DNA from: Arthrobacter sp. efr-133-TYG-118
GTDB taxonomy: Bacteria > Actinomycetota > Actinomycetes > Actinomycetales > Micrococcaceae
Assembly: GCF_030209755.1 (NCBI RefSeq)
Contig: NZ_JARVRH010000020.1
Coordinates: 1 to 64,000 of the forward strand
Reading direction: 5' to 3'
DNA length: 64,000 nucleotides
Below are positions 9,890-18,246 of the stretch, piece after piece. Position 1 is the stretch's first letter. Each line of letters begins with the position of its first letter. Below the pieces are notes generated by a model. It ran no database searches. It was not told the origin of the DNA and saw only the letters and a program-made list of their open reading frames with translations. The position numbers and the translations under genes were made by a program.

Positions 9890-10468
9890 ATGGATGACAA
9901 AGGGATTCTGCTCAAATACCTGCGCGCCCGTCGCGGCGAGCTCCTCGCCAAGCTTGACGGACTCGACGAGTACGACGTCCGCCGGCCCATGACCCCCACC
10001 GGCACCAATCTCCTGGGATTGGTCAAGCATGTGGCCAGCGTGGAGCTGGGGTACTTCGGGGAAGTCTTTGGCCGGCCCAGCGGCCGGGACTTACCGTGGT
10101 TCGCCGACGATGCCGAAGCCGACGCGGACCTGTGGGTTCCCCCGGAAGAGAGCAGGGACGAGATCATCGGACTGCACCGGTTCTCGGCCGAGCACAGCGA
10201 TGCAACCATCGAGTCGCTCCCACTCGACGCTCGCGGGGAAGTGCCGTGGTGGCCGGAAGAACGCCGACATGTGACGCTCCATCAGATCCTGGTGCACATG
10301 TGCGTCGAGACGGCCCAGCACTTGGGTCATGCCGACATACTTCGTGAGCTTATCGACGGTTCGGCAGGGAAAGGCCCCGGGGACCTGAATTTGTCACAGC
10401 GAAGCCCCGAAGAATGGGCCGATCACCGGGCCCGGATCGAGGCCGCGGCGCGCCAGGCTGTGGGGTAG
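9890..10468 (+). CDS. DinB/DUF664 family protein
   Basis: A 192-residue four-helix-bundle protein of the DinB superfamily, DUF664 branch. Metal-ligand histidines are visible in LGLVKHVASVELGYF (about residue 47) and LHQILVHMCVETAQHLGHADILREL (about residues 128-152). Related actinobacterial proteins are thiol S-transferases that use mycothiol, which suggests a detoxification role; that is family knowledge applied by inference. The start ATG 9890 lies in the divergent spacer shared with the RibD-like gene. A long palindrome (10471-10531) begins two bases after the stop codon. Confidence 0.85.
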   Translation: MDDKGILLKYLRARRGELLAKLDGLDEYDVRRPMTPTGTNLLGLVKHVASVELGYFGEVFGRPSGRDLPWFADDAEADADLWVPPEESRDEIIGLHRFSAEHSDATIESLPLDARGEVPWWPEERRHVTLHQILVHMCVETAQHLGHADILRELIDGSAGKGPGDLNLSQRSPEEWADHRARIEAAARQAVG

Positions 10469-10470
10469 CA

Positions 10471-10531
10471 ATCGAGGGGTGAGATCTCGCCCCTTTGAGC
10501 GCACGAAAGGGCCGAGATCTCACGCCTCGAT
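10471..10531. repeat. Palindromic repeat family A, copy 1
   Basis: A 61-bp near-perfect palindrome (ATCGAGGGGTGAGATCTCG to CGAGATCTCACGCCTCGAT) with internal CCCTTT/AAAGGG arms, lying between convergent genes. The TGA stop and last codons of the minus-strand acetyltransferase are inside it. Further copies are at 47871 and 48941. Confidence 0.9.
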
Positions 10532-11041
10532 GGGCGCCAAGTCCTTCGTGAACGCCAGGTGCTTGATCTCTTCCGGATCCGCGTCGAGGTCGAACAGTGG
10601 GGTGTAGCCAGTGGCCAGGTACAGGTTCTTGGCTTCGGGTTGCCGCGGACCGGTGGTGAGGTAGATCCGTCGGTAGCCGCGTCGGGAAGCCTCGGCCTCC
10701 AGTTCCGCGAGGACCACGCGGGCCAGCCCACGACGGCGGTGCGCCGAATGCGTCCAGATCCGCTTGAGCTCCGCCGTGCCGGGGTCGTAGCGCCGGAATG
10801 CGCCGCCGGCGACGGTTTCGCCGTTCTCCTGCAGGATGAGCAGGGCGCCGTGGGGTGCGGCAAACTCGCCGGCCGGGTACCTGTTGAGCTCCTCGGCTGC
10901 GCCACCGCTGCCAAAGAGGTCCCCGTAGCGCGTGGTGTATTCGACGGCGAGTTCGTCCAGGAGGGGCTTGACGCGTGGATCGCGCATCGGCAACGTCAGG
11001 ACGGAAAGGCCCGACGACGGCAGGGTTGGCGTTGTTGTCAT
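10520..11041 (-). CDS. GNAT family N-acetyltransferase
   Basis: A 173-residue GNAT acyltransferase. Motif A is HSAHRRRGLARVVLAELEAEA (acetyl-CoA pyrophosphate loop RRRGLA), and the C-terminal region NLYLATGYTPL is the usual beta6/beta7 segment. The acceptor substrate cannot be told. The start ATG 11041 is preferred because the in-frame upstream part (to 11101) lies within palindromic repeat B and would not be conserved. The C-terminus runs into repeat A: the final residues IEA and the stop codon are encoded by the palindrome. Confidence 0.87.
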   Translation of the reverse strand: MTTTPTLPSSGLSVLTLPMRDPRVKPLLDELAVEYTTRYGDLFGSGGAAEELNRYPAGEFAAPHGALLILQENGETVAGGAFRRYDPGTAELKRIWTHSAHRRRGLARVVLAELEAEASRRGYRRIYLTTGPRQPEAKNLYLATGYTPLFDLDADPEEIKHLAFTKDLAPIEA

Positions 11042-11062
11042 GTCATGCCTTTCGTGAATGTG

Positions 11063-11128
11063 CCCAACTGACTCGCATTTGTTGTCGTTATGAGGCGTCA
11101 AAACGACAACAACTGCGAGTCACTTGGG
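11063..11128. repeat. Palindromic repeat family B, copy 1
   Basis: A 66-bp imperfect palindrome: CCCAACTGACTCGCA arm at the left, TGCGAGTCACTTGGG at the right (one mismatch), with inner GTTGTCGTT/AACGACAAC arms. It overlaps the 3' end of the minus-strand FAD gene. A second copy is at 38034-38099. Confidence 0.9.
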
Positions 11129-13050
11129 TGGCTGGTGCGTGGGTGAGGGGCGGACAGTTCGGCCAGGAGGCGACGGGCCAAGGCGTCGTTCTCCCGGAAC
11201 GGTGCAGCGTTCGTGCCGGGCCGCGCGAACGCACCCGCGCCCCACCCCGAGGTCCAGGGTCCGACGGCGAAGAGGCCCGCCTGCCGTCCGCCGTCGGGAG
11301 CCAGGACTTCGTGCGAACTCGAGACCAACAGCTTACCGGTGGAATGTGGGCCGTCCGAGGTGAGGAGTGACTGTTCGGTGCCCCATCCGGCGTCGTGCAG
11401 GTCCGCCAGCGCGGGGTTGGCCGATCGCGTCACCGACGGCGACGGCAACCGGGCCTCGATGTACGCCGCCGCGTCCACCACCACGGGCGATTGGAAGGAA
11501 CCGGCCACGAATCGGCCGCTGGCTTCGTCCGGACGCACCCACATGCCCGGGCCGAGGAACTGCAGCAACCCGGCCCGGTGCAGGGCGAGGATTTCGCGCA
11601 GCCGATGGGGCGGCGGCCCGGAATCCACGAAGCTGAAGAAGCCCTGCCACCAACCGTGCACCGCTTGTTGGGAGCGCGAATTCAGCCGCTCCTGCGGGAC
11701 CAGCCGGCCGAGTTCCATGTAGACGCGGAGCAGGGCCGTGAACAAGGCCAAGGTTTCCGAATGGTCCGGGTTCGTGCGGAGCTTGAGGTCGCGTTCGGTG
11801 TAGCCCACCACGGATCTTTGCACGGCGGCATGGTCCGCGAAGGCGCAGCCGCTGAACGGTCGGTCCAGGGCCTCGAGATCGAGCCGGAGGCTCGGGTCCG
11901 GGATGGCCGCGGCCACGAGGTCTTCGCGTTCGCGGCTGTACCAATCCAGGGCATCCAAGCACGCCGAAAACTCTTCCCAGCCGCCGTGGACCCGTGCCGG
12001 ATAGCCTGTGAAGAGCTCGCGGTAATAGGCGTAGCCGGCGTCCTTCGCGATGAGTGGCCATAGCTGGGTCCGGAAATCCAGCTCCTCGTGAACGGCGAGC
12101 AGCGATTCCACGGCGGCGGCAGTGAAGTACCGTGGGGCGCCGCCGGGTTCCCCTCGCAGGGTCGACGAGATCTTGGAGTGGTAGGGGACTCCGCGCCGGG
12201 AGCCTGCCCAGAGCCGCGGCTCGGCGCCGGACGGCACATACTCCAGGCCGCCGTCGGGCCTGTCTTCGAAGACGCCCCCGCGGCCCTCGAACAAGAGCAC
12301 CAGAAGGTCCACGAATGCCAGACCCATGCCCGAAACCAGTACGTCCTGACCGGGTGCGATCGCCGAATAATCGACGTCGGTGGTGTACGACGGCGACGCG
12401 TGGAACCCGCCGTGGCGGGCGGCGAAATCGGCAAGCCGCGCTGATTCCGGATCGGCCCGGGAGTCTGTATGGCCAAGGGAGTACACCACGAGTTCCGCTT
12501 CCAGTGCCTCGTCCGAGGCTAGCCGCACGCGGTATTTCGCACCGCCGTCGGGCCCTGGAGCAAGATGTTCGACGGCGGTGGCCGTGTCCCGGTGGACCGT
12601 CACCGTGACGTCCGGGCTGAGTGCCGCGACGGCCCTGCGGAAGAACCACTCGAGGTATCTGCTCTGGAGTTGGCGGCTGGGAAACGAGTCCGGCGTCAGT
12701 GCGTGGAGCTGCTCAAGGAGGTGGGGCTCCAACTGCGGGACGTCGCGGATGGAACCTTCCCGCACGCCGGCCGCCCATGCGGCTAGGCCCGGACCGTCCA
12801 CGGAGGGACCGTCGCAGGCCACGGAACTGTCGGTGAACATCGTGACGTCCGCTGCCGTGGAGTTGAGCAGGAGTCCCGGGCTCTGGTCATAGCGCCAGAT
12901 CCTCCCGGAACCGGGTTCGTACGGCTCGACGACGTGGATGGAGAGCGGGCCGTCGAAGAGGCCGTGCTTGTTGGCCGCGAGCCGTTCGAGGATGCCGGCT
13001 GAGCGCGGACCACCGCCGATGAACACGATGGTGGGGGCGAAGGACGGCAT
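11098..13050 (-). CDS. FAD/NAD(P)-binding protein (large flavoprotein)
   Basis: A 650-residue protein of the FAD-NAD(P)-binding family. The N-terminal dinucleotide fold IVFIGGGPRSAGILERL (residues about 6-22) is clear. RIWRYDQSPGLLLNSTAADVTMF and SRYLEWFF follow, and a second nucleotide fold (VLVSGMGLAFVDLLVLLF) is near residue 260. This domain is found in ornithine-monooxygenase-like and adenylylated-amino-acid enzymes, but the reaction is unknown. The start is ATG 13050 with AGGAG 5 nt upstream; the open frame upstream to 13146 is not supported. The last ten codons (SHPSDSQLLSF) and the stop are encoded by palindromic repeat B, so the natural C-terminus was probably replaced. It is divergent from the ABC transporter operon. 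Confidence 0.85.
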   Translation of the reverse strand: MPSFAPTIVFIGGGPRSAGILERLAANKHGLFDGPLSIHVVEPYEPGSGRIWRYDQSPGLLLNSTAADVTMFTDSSVACDGPSVDGPGLAAWAAGVREGSIRDVPQLEPHLLEQLHALTPDSFPSRQLQSRYLEWFFRRAVAALSPDVTVTVHRDTATAVEHLAPGPDGGAKYRVRLASDEALEAELVVYSLGHTDSRADPESARLADFAARHGGFHASPSYTTDVDYSAIAPGQDVLVSGMGLAFVDLLVLLFEGRGGVFEDRPDGGLEYVPSGAEPRLWAGSRRGVPYHSKISSTLRGEPGGAPRYFTAAAVESLLAVHEELDFRTQLWPLIAKDAGYAYYRELFTGYPARVHGGWEEFSACLDALDWYSREREDLVAAAIPDPSLRLDLEALDRPFSGCAFADHAAVQRSVVGYTERDLKLRTNPDHSETLALFTALLRVYMELGRLVPQERLNSRSQQAVHGWWQGFFSFVDSGPPPHRLREILALHRAGLLQFLGPGMWVRPDEASGRFVAGSFQSPVVVDAAAYIEARLPSPSVTRSANPALADLHDAGWGTEQSLLTSDGPHSTGKLLVSSSHEVLAPDGGRQAGLFAVGPWTSGWGAGAFARPGTNAAPFRENDALARRLLAELSAPHPRTSHPSDSQLLSF

Positions 13051-13313
13051 GGCAACTCCTGTTGGCGGTGGCTGGTGGTACCCGAGCCTAGGGACGTGGC
13101 GGGGCCTTGGTCGAGGCGCTGGTAACGGCCGTTCACGACGCGTCACGGTGCTTCAACAAGCGCAAAGAACGGACTCATATGGCTCCGCGTGAAGCCGCGC
13201 GAAGCGCCATGAACCCCCATGAAGAAGTACAAAAATCCGCCTTGCAGCCGCTTCGAACGCGCCCCTAGATTGGCAGCCATCCGATAAACAAGCGATACGA
13301 AGCGAGGTGGCGC

Positions 13314-14408
13314 ATGAGTTCAGCAGCAACCACAGTGGCGCAGTCCGCACAGCAATCTGCACCGGAACCGGCGCCCGGCGCCTTTTTGGAACACAGCGCC
13401 GCCGCAGAAGGCCGGACGGCGGACGCTGCCCACAGTGCCGCAGCCCACAGTGCCGCAGCCCACAGTGCCGCCGCCCTGCCCGCAGCCGACTACTCCGGCT
13501 ACAAACTGGTCCCGGCCAGGCAACCATGGCGCTGGGTAGGCACCGTGCTGGTGGCGCTTGGCGTCGTCGCAGTGGCCTGGTCCCTGGCGACGAACCCGCG
13601 ATGGGAATGGGGCGTGGTGGCGCAATGGTTTACCGCGCAGTCCGTGGTGAACGGCCTCGTGGAGACACTCAAGCTGACAGCCATCTCCGGCGCGCTTGGC
13701 TTTGTCCTCGGCTTTATCCTGGCGCTCATGAGGCTCTCGGCCTCGCCGCTCCTGGTCTCGGTGTCCTGGACGTTCTCCTGGATCTTCCGCTCCACGCCGT
13801 TGTTGGTGCAGATGCTGCTTTGGTACAACCTGGGCTACCTGTACGAGAAAATCAGCTTGGGTCTCCCCTTCACGGATATCCGCTTCTTCGAGGTCCAGAC
13901 CACCACGCTCATCAGCCAATTCGCGGCGGCCGTCCTGGGCCTGACCCTCAACCAGGCGGCGTACTCGGCGGAAATCATCCGCGGTGGCATCCTCTCGGTG
14001 GACCAGGGCCAGCTCGAGGCAGCCGCGGCCCTGGGCATTCCGGCATGGCGACGCTCCACCAGGATCGTCTTGCCGCAGGCCATGCGGGCCATCCTGCCCA
14101 CCGCTTTCAACGAGATCATCGGCCTGGTCAAGGGAACATCGATCGTCTACGTCCTTGCCTACTCTGAGCTCTTCTACACGGTGCAGGTCATCTATAACCG
14201 CACCCAGCAGGTCCTTCCGCTGCTCCTGGTGGCGACCCTCTGGTATGTGGCGATTACCTCGGTCCTGAGTGTCTTCCAGTACTACATCGAGCGCCATTAC
14301 TCGAAGGGCGCGGTTCGCAACCTGCCGCTCACTCCGTTGCAGAAGGCAAGGAAGTTCTTTTCCACCCACGCAGCCGTGAACCTTGACCGAGCGAAGGATG
14401 CCCGATGA
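13314..14408 (+). CDS. Amino-acid ABC transporter permease
   Basis: A 364-residue inner-membrane permease of the HisM/GltK family. The first 60 residues are Ala/Ser-rich and contain three copies of a 15-bp tandem repeat (CACAGTGCCGCAGCC type, 13431-13472) giving AHSAA repeats. Membrane segments follow (VALGVVAVAWSLA, LVETLKLTAISGALGFVLGFILAL and others). The EAA loop QLEAAAALGIPAWRRSTRIVLPQA (about residues 230-252) contacts the ATPase. GAGGTG lies 7 nt upstream of ATG 13314. It overlaps the ATPase gene by 4 nt and heads an operon that runs to 20876. Confidence 0.93.
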   Translation: MSSAATTVAQSAQQSAPEPAPGAFLEHSAAAEGRTADAAHSAAAHSAAAHSAAALPAADYSGYKLVPARQPWRWVGTVLVALGVVAVAWSLATNPRWEWGVVAQWFTAQSVVNGLVETLKLTAISGALGFVLGFILALMRLSASPLLVSVSWTFSWIFRSTPLLVQMLLWYNLGYLYEKISLGLPFTDIRFFEVQTTTLISQFAAAVLGLTLNQAAYSAEIIRGGILSVDQGQLEAAAALGIPAWRRSTRIVLPQAMRAILPTAFNEIIGLVKGTSIVYVLAYSELFYTVQVIYNRTQQVLPLLLVATLWYVAITSVLSVFQYYIERHYSKGAVRNLPLTPLQKARKFFSTHAAVNLDRAKDAR

Positions 14409-15232
14409 GTACCGCCGAAAGCCCGACGACGGCGCCGCCCGCCGCCGCTGCAACCCGCGGCCACGTGGAAATCACCAACGTCCGCAAGTCCTTTGGGGCC
14501 ACGGAAGTCCTCAAAGGTGTGTCCCTGACGGTGCCGCCCGGCGGAGTCGCAGTGATCGTGGGGCCCTCCGGCTCGGGGAAATCAACCCTCCTGCGGACCA
14601 TCAACCACTTGGAAAAGGTGGACGGCGGGTACATCACCATCGATGGCCAATTGGTGGGCTATCAGGTCCGGGGAAACAGGCTACACGAATTGCGCGAGAA
14701 GGACATCCTCAAGCAGCGCACGGACATCGGCATGGTGTTCCAGAACTTCAACCTGTTCCCGCACCTCACCGCACTGGAAAACGTGACCGAAGCACCCGTC
14801 GTCGCGCTCCACCGGAACAAAGCCGAAGCGCGCAAGCGTGCGCTGGAACTCCTGGACCGCGTGGGCCTCAAGGACCGGGCCGATGCCTATCCACGGCAAT
14901 TGTCCGGCGGCCAGCAACAGCGCGTTGCCATCGCACGGGCGCTGGCCCTTGACCCCAAGATCCTGCTCTTCGACGAACCGACCTCGGCGCTGGATCCGGA
15001 GCTGGTCAACGAGGTTCTGGACGTCATCCGCGAACTCGCCACCTCGGGCACCACGTTGATCATCGTCACGCACGAAATGGGCTTCGCCCGCGACGTTGCA
15101 GACACCGTCGTCTTCATGGACGAAGGCCAGATCGTGGAGCACGGCATTCCCCGGGAGATCTTCGCGAATCCCCGTGAACCCCGGACGCGGAGCTTTTTCT
15201 CCAAGGTCATCGAACCAGCTTTCAACATTTGA
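14405..15232 (+). CDS. Amino-acid ABC transporter ATP-binding protein
   Basis: A 275-residue ATPase of the GlnQ/HisP type. Walker A GPSGSGKST (about 56-64), Q-loop VFQNFNLFPHLT, signature LSGGQQQR (about 164-171), Walker B ILLFDEPTSALDPE and H-loop THEMGFA are all intact. It drives uptake through the permease encoded immediately upstream (ATGA overlap). The solute-binding lipoprotein follows after 11 nt. Specificity is likely set by that lipoprotein; linked flavin monooxygenases suggest a non-protein amino acid or organosulfur substrate rather than a common amino acid. Confidence 0.95.
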   Translation: MSTAESPTTAPPAAAATRGHVEITNVRKSFGATEVLKGVSLTVPPGGVAVIVGPSGSGKSTLLRTINHLEKVDGGYITIDGQLVGYQVRGNRLHELREKDILKQRTDIGMVFQNFNLFPHLTALENVTEAPVVALHRNKAEARKRALELLDRVGLKDRADAYPRQLSGGQQQRVAIARALALDPKILLFDEPTSALDPELVNEVLDVIRELATSGTTLIIVTHEMGFARDVADTVVFMDEGQIVEHGIPREIFANPREPRTRSFFSKVIEPAFNI

Positions 15233-15243
15233 GGAATTCCTAA

Positions 15244-16242
15244 ATGCCACGCATCAAAACCAGGCTTCTGGCGCTCGCAATGCTGCCCGCCGTCGTAATC
15301 CCGGCGCTCGCCGCTTGCTCCGACCCCGGCGCGTCCGCTGCTGGTGCCAGCCCGTCCGCGAGTAATGCCCGCAATGGCGTCGTCTACAACACCTCGCCCG
15401 AGCAGAACCGCATCCGGGCGCAGAAGGATCCCACCGCGGCAGCCGCGGTTCCCGCTGAGATCGGCAAGGACGGCAAACTGACGGTTGCCACAACGGCCGG
15501 ATCCATCCCGCTGTCCTTCCACGCCACGGATGACAAGACCCCGATCGGCGTCGAGGTGGACATCGCCCAGCTCGTGGCCGACAAGCTGGGGCTCGCGCTG
15601 GACGTGCAGGTCACCTCCTGGGAGAACTGGCCGCTCAAGACGCAGTCGGGGGATTTCGAAGCCGTGTTCTCGAATGTCGGCATCAACAAGGACCGGGTGA
15701 AACTGTTCGACTTCTCCACATACCGCGCCGCCTACATGGGCTTCGAGGCCAAGAAGTCGTCGACGTACAACATCAAGGGCGCGGATGACATCTCCGGGCT
15801 GAAGGTCTCGGTGGGTTCGGGAACCAACCAGGAGAAGATCCTCCTTGCCTGGAACAAGGACCTTGAGTCCCGCGGCAAGGCTCCGGCAACCCTGCAGTAC
15901 TACTCCTCCGACGCCGACACCATCCTGGCGCTCTCCTCCGGCCGGACAGACTTGAACATCGGGCCCTACCCGTCCGTGTCCTACCGGGAAAATACCCGGA
16001 ACGACCTGAAAGTGGTGGGCAAAGTCAATGCCGGCTGGCCCTCCGAGACCCTCGTCGCAGCTACCACCCTCAAAGGCAACGGCCTGGCGCCGGCCATCAC
16101 GGGTGCACTGAATTCGGCCATCAAGGACGGTTCCTACGGCAAGGTCCTGGATCGCTGGGGGCTGACCGAGGAAGCCCTGCCGGAATCCAAAACCGTGACC
16201 GAGGCCAACTTCGGGAGTGCCCAGACAGGGAAAACACAGTGA
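15244..16242 (+). CDS. ABC transporter solute-binding lipoprotein
   Basis: A 332-residue SBP of the amino-acid-binding family 3. The signal peptide ends in lipobox LAAC with the lipidated Cys at residue 25. The binding domain begins near DGKLTVATTAGSIPLSF; DKTPIGVEVDIAQLVADKLG and VGSGTNQEKIL are typical ligand-cleft regions. GAGG lies 9 nt upstream of ATG 15244. A paralogue with the same ACSDPGASAA start and many shared blocks (PEQNR, TPxGxEVDIA, VGSGTNQE, ILDRWGL) lies at 32577-33557 without a transporter beside it. It is part of the operon with the permease, ATPase and flavin enzymes. Confidence 0.93.
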   Translation: MPRIKTRLLALAMLPAVVIPALAACSDPGASAAGASPSASNARNGVVYNTSPEQNRIRAQKDPTAAAAVPAEIGKDGKLTVATTAGSIPLSFHATDDKTPIGVEVDIAQLVADKLGLALDVQVTSWENWPLKTQSGDFEAVFSNVGINKDRVKLFDFSTYRAAYMGFEAKKSSTYNIKGADDISGLKVSVGSGTNQEKILLAWNKDLESRGKAPATLQYYSSDADTILALSSGRTDLNIGPYPSVSYRENTRNDLKVVGKVNAGWPSETLVAATTLKGNGLAPAITGALNSAIKDGSYGKVLDRWGLTEEALPESKTVTEANFGSAQTGKTQ

Positions 16243-17399
16243 AGTTCCAAGTACTCGATATCATTCCGCACCTGAAGAACCCGGTAACCGGGGAAATTGT
16301 CTCGACGGCGGAGCGGCTCAACCAGGTGGTGGAGACTGCCCGCCGGGCCGAGGAGCTGGGTTTTGACAGTTTCGCGCTGGGGGAGCGGCACGCGGGAGAG
16401 TTCATCTCTTCGTCCCCGACGACGGTCCTCGCCGCGATCGCGGCCGTCACCAGCCGCATCAGGCTCCAGACCGGCGTCACCGTTTTGTCCGTTCTCGATC
16501 CCGTGCGGGTGGCCGAAGACTATGCCACGATCGACCAATTGAGCCGGGGCCGCCTCGAAGTCGTGATCGGCAAAGGCAACGAAGTGCTGCAGTACCCTCT
16601 GTTCGGGCTTTCGCTCGATGACCAGTGGGAGCTGCTTGCCGAAAAATATGGACTGTTGCGGCGGCTGTGGCGGGAGGATAACGTCACGTGGTCCGGCCGT
16701 TTCCGGCCCGCATTGACCGAAGCGACCACGACGACGCCGCGACCGTTTGCAGGTTCGCCGCGGATTTGGCACGGCTCGGCTACAACCCTGACCTCCGCCG
16801 CCCTCGCCGCCCAATGGGGCGACCCGCTTTTCACCGCCAACGCCATCCAGCCTCGGGAGAACTACAAGGTCCTGATCGACCACTACCGCGAGGAATACGA
16901 ACGCCACGGTCACGATCCGCGCCACCAGTACCTCGGCTCGGGTTCCGGCGCAGGCGGCGTCTTCATCGCGGACACCACGCAGGAAGCCAAGCGCCAGTTC
17001 GGACCGGTCTACGAGGCCCTCACGATTGGACGTAACGTCCCGGGCAACAATTCGCCGTTCCGGGACATCGACCACGCCGTGGCTGAAGGTCCTGCGCTGG
17101 TGGGCAGCCCGGAGCAGGTCATCGACAAGATCCTGAGCTACCACTCGCTCTACGGCCATGATCTGCAGTCCATTTCCTTACCCACCACGCTGCCTTTCGA
17201 ACAGCAACTGGAGATCCTTGAGCGGTTCGCGCTCGAAGTCATCCCGGCCGTCCGCGCCGCCGCGCCCACCACGTTGTGGGAAGTTGCGGATCCCTTCGGC
17301 GGGCGTCCGGAATTCGCCGGGGCCGCGTCACCGGACGCAGCCGGAACCGTCACCGCAGACCACGCAAGCTACAGGAGGAATCATGCCTACGCCCACTGA
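16239..17399 (+). CDS. LLM-class flavin-dependent oxidoreductase
   Basis: A 386-residue luciferase-like (TIM-barrel) protein. The start GTG 16239 overlaps the stop of the lipoprotein gene (GTGA). ARRAEELGFDSFALGERHAGEF (about 30-51), SRIRLQTGVTVLSVLDPVRVAEDYATIDQLSRGRLEVVIGKGNE (flavin/substrate region, about 70-113) and GSPEQVIDKIL are diagnostic. Such enzymes use reduced FMN, usually from a separate reductase, to oxidise or cleave C-S, C-N or alkyl substrates. Its place behind an ABC importer suggests it acts on the imported compound. The 3' end overlaps the DUF1684 gene by 17 nt. Confidence 0.9.
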   Translation: MKFQVLDIIPHLKNPVTGEIVSTAERLNQVVETARRAEELGFDSFALGERHAGEFISSSPTTVLAAIAAVTSRIRLQTGVTVLSVLDPVRVAEDYATIDQLSRGRLEVVIGKGNEVLQYPLFGLSLDDQWELLAEKYGLLRRLWREDNVTWSGRFRPALTEATTTTPRPFAGSPRIWHGSATTLTSAALAAQWGDPLFTANAIQPRENYKVLIDHYREEYERHGHDPRHQYLGSGSGAGGVFIADTTQEAKRQFGPVYEALTIGRNVPGNNSPFRDIDHAVAEGPALVGSPEQVIDKILSYHSLYGHDLQSISLPTTLPFEQQLEILERFALEVIPAVRAAAPTTLWEVADPFGGRPEFAGAASPDAAGTVTADHASYRRNHAYAH

Positions 17400-18246
17400 A
17401 ACGGCTGCCCCCACCACCGCGGCCTTCACCGCCGCGTGGCAGGAATGGCACGCCGCGCACGAGCGCCACCGCGCCGATCCGCACGGATTCCTCGCCGTCA
17501 CCCACCTGCATTGGCTTGGGCATTCGCATCGGCCTGGCGGCGCAGCTGCTCCCCTGGACGGGGTGCCGGGCACGTGGAGCGTGGAGAACGACGTCGTCAC
17601 CGTGGTTTTGGGGGCGGGCGAAAGCCTGCTTCGGGACGGCCACGAACTCAACCCAGACGGCGTCGGGACCACCGTCGTTTTCGGCCCGATCGCCGAACGC
17701 GACGGCATCAACCTCAAGGCGGGGGACGCCGTCGTCGAACTCGCCAAGCGCGGCGGCGAGTACATCGTCCGGCCGCGGCACCCCGGGAACGCGCTGCTCA
17801 ATGATTATCGCGGCACACCGGCATACGCGCCCGATGCTTCGTTCGCCGTGAACGGTACGTTCGTGCCGTTCGAGTCTCCACGTCCCACCACGGTAGGCGC
17901 CGCCGTTGAGGGCATCCAGCACGTCTACGAAGCGCCGGGCGAGCTCCATTTCACGCTCGCGGGCCAGGACTTGGTTCTGACGGCCTTCAATGGACATGCT
18001 CCGGGCACGCTCTCGGTGTTGTTCACGGATGCGACCTCGGGCAAGACCACCTACGCTGCCAACCGTTCGCTCATCGTTGTCCCGGATGCAGACGGCTCCG
18101 TGGTGCTTGATTTCAACCGTGCGGTCAACCTGCCGTGCGCCTACACGGACCTCGCCACCTGCCCGCTGCCGCCCGCCGAGAACCGGTTGAGCGTGGCCAT
18201 CGAAGCCGGCGAACAGATCCCTTACGAAAGGCAGGAACAGCAATGA
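17383..18246 (+). CDS. DUF1684 domain protein
   Basis: A 287-residue protein matching the DUF1684 family: N-terminal WQEWHAAHERHRADPHGFLAVTHLHWL, then beta-rich sequence, and the C-terminal block DFNRAVNLPCAYTDLATCPLPPAENRL, which is the most conserved part of the family (NPPCAFTPYATCPLPPxxNRL type). The function is not known. The start is ATG 17383, with AGGAGG 6 nt upstream inside the preceding gene; the stop overlaps the next start (ATGA). Being locked between flavin monooxygenase genes, it probably takes part in the same pathway, perhaps as a hydrolase or binding protein; this is inference only. Confidence 0.87.
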   Translation: MPTPTETAAPTTAAFTAAWQEWHAAHERHRADPHGFLAVTHLHWLGHSHRPGGAAAPLDGVPGTWSVENDVVTVVLGAGESLLRDGHELNPDGVGTTVVFGPIAERDGINLKAGDAVVELAKRGGEYIVRPRHPGNALLNDYRGTPAYAPDASFAVNGTFVPFESPRPTTVGAAVEGIQHVYEAPGELHFTLAGQDLVLTAFNGHAPGTLSVLFTDATSGKTTYAANRSLIVVPDADGSVVLDFNRAVNLPCAYTDLATCPLPPAENRLSVAIEAGEQIPYERQEQQ